A stretch of DNA of 64,000 nucleotides, taken from Flavobacterium limi. GTDB taxonomy: Bacteria; Bacteroidota; Bacteroidia; Flavobacteriales; Flavobacteriaceae. A model generated the notes under the pieces. The model worked only from the letters and a program-made list of their open reading frames with translations. It had not been told where the DNA came from and did no database searches. Location of the stretch: assembly GCF_010645075.1 (NCBI RefSeq), contig NZ_JAADZV010000009.1:1-64000 (forward strand), in the 5' to 3' direction. Made by a program: the position numbers and the translations under genes. The stretch's first letter is position 1. Each line of letters begins with the position of its first letter. Of this stretch, positions 61,698 through 64,000 are shown one piece after another.

Positions 61698-61820
61698 TCT
61701 GAATAATTTTATAAGGTTAAACAAATTTTAGGTTATTTTTAGTCCTCCAAAACTACTCAGCTTTCAGGTTTAAAAATTTATATAATTATAAAAGTTACAT
61801 TATATAATTTCAATTTACGT

Positions 61821-61859
61821 AAAACAAAAACAGCCGCGAAAACAAGTAATCGCAGCTGT
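61821..61859 (-). terminator. Rho-independent terminator of rocD
   Basis: On the minus strand CAGCTGCGA pairs with TCGCGGCTG (plus positions 61831-61839 and 61850-61858), followed by TTTTTGTTTT. Confidence 0.7.
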
Positions 61860-61889
61860 ATTAGCTTAAATATAATAAAAAGTAAATTT

Positions 61890-63143
61890 TTAATTTTTGA
61901 AATCATTCAATGATTTCTCAATAATTGCAAGGCATTCCTTAATTTGATCTTCAGTAATAACCAAAGGCGGAGCCAGACGAATTTTATTTCCGTGAGTTGG
62001 TTTTGCCAATAATCCATTATCCCTGAATTTCAAACAGATTTCCCAAGCTAAATCAGATTCTTCATCAGAATTGATTACAATCGCATTTAACAAACCTTTT
62101 CCTCTAACCAGTGTAATTAAATTGTTGCGTTCGGCAATTTCGTTTAATCCTTTTCTCAGAATAATTCCCAAACGTTCTGAATTCTCAGCCAGTTTTTCGT
62201 CCTTTACCACTTCAAGAGCTGCAATTGCAACAGCAGCCGCAACCGGATTACCTCCAAAAGTAGATCCGTGCTGTCCCGGTTTGATCACATTCATTATTTC
62301 GTTATTTGCTAAAACCGCTGAAACCGGATAAACACCGCCGGAAATTGCTTTACCCAAAATCAGAATATCAGGCTTTACATTTTCGTGGTGTACTGCTAAA
62401 AGCTTTCCTGTACGCGCAATTCCGGTCTGAACTTCATCAGCAATAAACAATACATTATGTTTTTCGCAAAGTGCTTTTGCTTTCGCTAAATAACCTTCAG
62501 ACGGGACATAAACTCCCGCTTCACCCTGAATTGGTTCTACCAGGAAACCGGCAATATTTTTTGATGATTCCAGTGCTTTTTCCAAAGCCACCAAATTATC
62601 ATATTCAATTTTTATGAAACCTTCTGTAAAAGGGCCAAAACTTTTGCGGGCACTTTCATCGTTCGAAAAAGAAATAATAGTTGTGGTTCTTCCGTGAAAA
62701 TTGTTCTCACAAACAATAATCTGTGCCAGGTTTTCATGAATTCCTTTTACTTCATAAGCCCATTTTCTACACAATTTCAAAGCTGTCTCTACCGCTTCGG
62801 CACCTGTATTCATTGGTAAAACTTTATCAAAACCAAAATAATTGGTTATATATTCTTCATAATTTCCTAATCTATCATTGTAAAAAGCACGTGAAGTCAA
62901 GGTCAGTTTTTGTGCCTGCTCTACCATTGCCCCCACTATTTTAGCATGGCAATGTCCCTGGTTTACCGCAGAATAAGCCGATAAAAAATCATAATATTGC
63001 TTCCCGTCCACATCCCAGACATATACACCTTCTCCCCTGTCTAAAACCACAGGAAGCGGATGATAATTATGAGCGCCGTATTTATTTTCTTTCTCTATTA
63101 AAACTTCTGATTTAGACGAAAGAATTTGTTTGGTCTGTTCCAT
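61890..63143 (-). CDS. rocD: Ornithine--oxo-acid aminotransferase
   Basis: PLP aminotransferase (417 aa) converting ornithine and 2-oxoglutarate to glutamate semialdehyde and glutamate, in arginine/ornithine catabolism. Features: [20 protein letters not shown]-type start ([16 protein letters not shown]), [50 protein letters not shown] with Asp236, and PLP Lys265 in [14 protein letters not shown]. Divergent from an Lrp/AsnC regulator that probably senses an amino acid. Confidence 0.95.
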   Translation of the reverse strand: MEQTKQILSSKSEVLIEKENKYGAHNYHPLPVVLDRGEGVYVWDVDGKQYYDFLSAYSAVNQGHCHAKIVGAMVEQAQKLTLTSRAFYNDRLGNYEEYITNYFGFDKVLPMNTGAEAVETALKLCRKWAYEVKGIHENLAQIIVCENNFHGRTTTIISFSNDESARKSFGPFTEGFIKIEYDNLVALEKALESSKNIAGFLVEPIQGEAGVYVPSEGYLAKAKALCEKHNVLFIADEVQTGIARTGKLLAVHHENVKPDILILGKAISGGVYPVSAVLANNEIMNVIKPGQHGSTFGGNPVAAAVAIAALEVVKDEKLAENSERLGIILRKGLNEIAERNNLITLVRGKGLLNAIVINSDEESDLAWEICLKFRDNGLLAKPTHGNKIRLAPPLVITEDQIKECLAIIEKSLNDFKN

Positions 63144-63165
63144 TATTTTCAGTTTTTTATGTTTT

Positions 63166-63195
63166 CAAAATTAATTAAATCATTTTATTTTACAA
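63166..63195 (-). promoter_or_regulatory. Promoter of rocD
   Basis: Minus strand TTG (63193-63195), 19-bp spacer, TAATTTTG (63166-63173), matching the Bacteroidota consensus, about 22 bp before the rocD start. Confidence 0.65.
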
Positions 63196-63205
63196 TAAAA
63201 ATCAA

Positions 63206-63275
63206 TACTTTTGACTTTAATTTATAATTAAAAAGTCAATTTAAAAAATAAAAACAAATTAAAAGTCAATTTTAA
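63206..63275. promoter_or_regulatory. Three GTCAA operator-like sites between rocD and the Lrp gene
   Basis: AAAAGTCAATTT-type sites start at 63231 and 63261, exactly 30 bp apart, and an inverted one TTTTGACTTTAAT lies at 63209-63221. They sit just upstream of the rocD -33 element and overlap a candidate TACTTTTG (63206-63213) for the Lrp gene. Helically phased sites are typical for Lrp-family octamers. Confidence 0.55.
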
Positions 63276-63292
63276 TTTTAAACAATATAAAA

Positions 63293-63745
63293 ATGGATTC
63301 ATTAGACGAATTTGACATTAAAATTATCAAAGAACTCGAAAAAGAAGGCAGAATGGCTTTTTCTACTATTGCAGCAAATTTGAAAATCTCAAATACGATG
63401 GTACATCAGCGTGTAAATCGCTTAACAGAACAAGGCATTATTTCAGGAATAAAACCTTTAATTAACGAAAAAAAAATGGGTTATGACTGGGCATCCTTTA
63501 CAGGAATTACGCTCAATAAAGATTCGGATTCAGAAAGGATTATTGAAGCTTTAAAGCAAATTCCGGAAATTACAGAGTGTTATTATGTAACAGGATCTTT
63601 TACCCTTTATATAAAAATCATAGCCAAAAATCATGAACACATGCGAAATGTACTATACGAAAAAATAGACCGGATTTCAGGTATTGCTAAAACTGATTCC
63701 ATAGTCGAATTAGGCTGTGCTTTTAAAAGAAATATTGTTTTGTGA
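63293..63745 (+). CDS. Lrp/AsnC family transcriptional regulator
   Basis: A 150-aa regulator: N-terminal HTH (DEFDIKIIKELEKEGRMAFS, then LKISNTMVHQRVNRLTEQGI) and C-terminal RAM amino-acid-binding domain (ITECYYVTGSFTLYIKIIAK). Divergent from rocD with shared repeated sites; likely controls rocD and itself in response to ornithine, arginine or proline. The effector is inferred. Confidence 0.92.
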   Translation: MDSLDEFDIKIIKELEKEGRMAFSTIAANLKISNTMVHQRVNRLTEQGIISGIKPLINEKKMGYDWASFTGITLNKDSDSERIIEALKQIPEITECYYVTGSFTLYIKIIAKNHEHMRNVLYEKIDRISGIAKTDSIVELGCAFKRNIVL

Positions 63746-63815
63746 GATTTTTAAAATCAAAATGAACCAATAAAATTTCAATTATTTTCAGATATTTGTT
63801 TAAAATTAAACATTT

Positions 63816-64000
63816 ATGAGAACTATATATCTATTTATTTTAGGAATTATATTAAGTACAAGTGGTCTACACGCACAAACAAAACCAGTAAAGTACGCTG
63901 ATAATAACCAGATTTTAAACGGATTATTGATTAAATCAGCTAAAAAGAACAGCCAAAATCCCGGCATCTTACTTTTACCGGCGTGGCTTGGAATCGACAA
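63816..64000 (+). CDS. Secreted hydrolase-like protein, N-terminus only (cut by window end)
   Basis: The frame is open from ATG 63816 to the window end (61 codons). It has a signal peptide (TIYLFILGIILSTSGLHAQ) followed by QILNGLLIKSAKKNSQNPG and ILLLPAWLGID, which resembles the first strand and nucleotide-like loop region of dienelactone-hydrolase/alpha-beta-hydrolase proteins. The catalytic residues lie beyond the window. Confidence 0.5.
   Translation, partial: MRTIYLFILGIILSTSGLHAQTKPVKYADNNQILNGLLIKSAKKNSQNPGILLLPAWLGID

Noticed and set aside
1-64000. CRISPR arrays, rRNA genes, complete insertion sequences
   Set aside because: No regularly spaced direct repeats, no rRNA-like stretches and no transposase ORFs were seen.

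Overview
The window looks like a chromosome segment of a Flavobacterium-type member of the Bacteroidota. The evidence is low GC with A/T-rich spacers, SusC/SusD pairs, promoters of the TTG-N19-TAnnTTTG type, weak Shine-Dalgarno sequences, and several families of intergenic palindromes. No 16S gene or housekeeping marker is present to fix the species.

Layout. Positions 1-2530 are the end of an accessory or integrated segment: a fragmentary reading frame, a tyrosine integrase, and its 3'-facing neighbour tRNA-Arg in a tRNA-Ser/Pro/Arg operon. Positions 3000-14250 are ordinary chromosomal genes: a thiolase, an NlpC/P60 peptidase, a SUKH-type protein, AraC and aldo/keto reductase, an mdaB-ygiN-like quinone pair, a methyltransferase and LysR, a DUF2130 protein, and an Ala/Lys-rich histone-H1-like protein. 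Positions 14385-21969 are a leftward molybdenum cofactor cluster: moeA, tauE-like, mobA, cobA, moaD, moeB-rhodanese, an unknown gene, moaE, a moaC-moaB fusion and moaA.

Positions 22360-61210 are the most interesting part: three consecutive rightward operons that together form a sulfur acquisition and storage locus. Operon 1 (22887-47405) has two SusC/SusD pairs, four sulfatases, a rhodanese-thioredoxin protein, a membrane hydroxylase with three tiny neighbours, an M28-like protein, a Tat-exported enolase-superfamily protein and a YeiH-type putative sulfate exporter. Operon 2 (48137-55739) has a third SusC/SusD pair, an aryl-sulfate sulfotransferase (frameshifted) and a fifth sulfatase. Operon 3 (56271-61121) has serine O-acetyltransferase, cysteine synthase, a family 2A encapsulin shell and its cysteine-desulfurase cargo with a long N-terminal loading region. 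Operons 2 and 3 end at strong terminators, and so does operon 1. No glycoside hydrolases or lyases are present, so the SusCD pairs probably import organosulfur compounds for their sulfur rather than glycans for carbon.

All three operons start with the same promoter-leader cassette: TTG-N19-TAACTTTG followed about 110-125 nt later by a five-codon open reading frame, Met-Cys-X-Cys-Cys-stop. In addition, all three susC genes are directly preceded by a second element: another tiny ORF with Cys codons at or near its end, followed within 7-9 nt by a conserved hairpin. I interpret these as cysteine-sensing leader peptides (attenuators) that tie sulfate-ester scavenging, cysteine synthesis and the sulfur-storage nanocompartment into one regulon. 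The sequence layout is directly visible; the regulatory mechanism is inference.

Positions 61245-64000 return to ordinary genes: DUF1810, ornithine aminotransferase with a divergent Lrp/AsnC regulator and shared GTCAA sites, and the start of a secreted hydrolase-like gene cut by the window edge.
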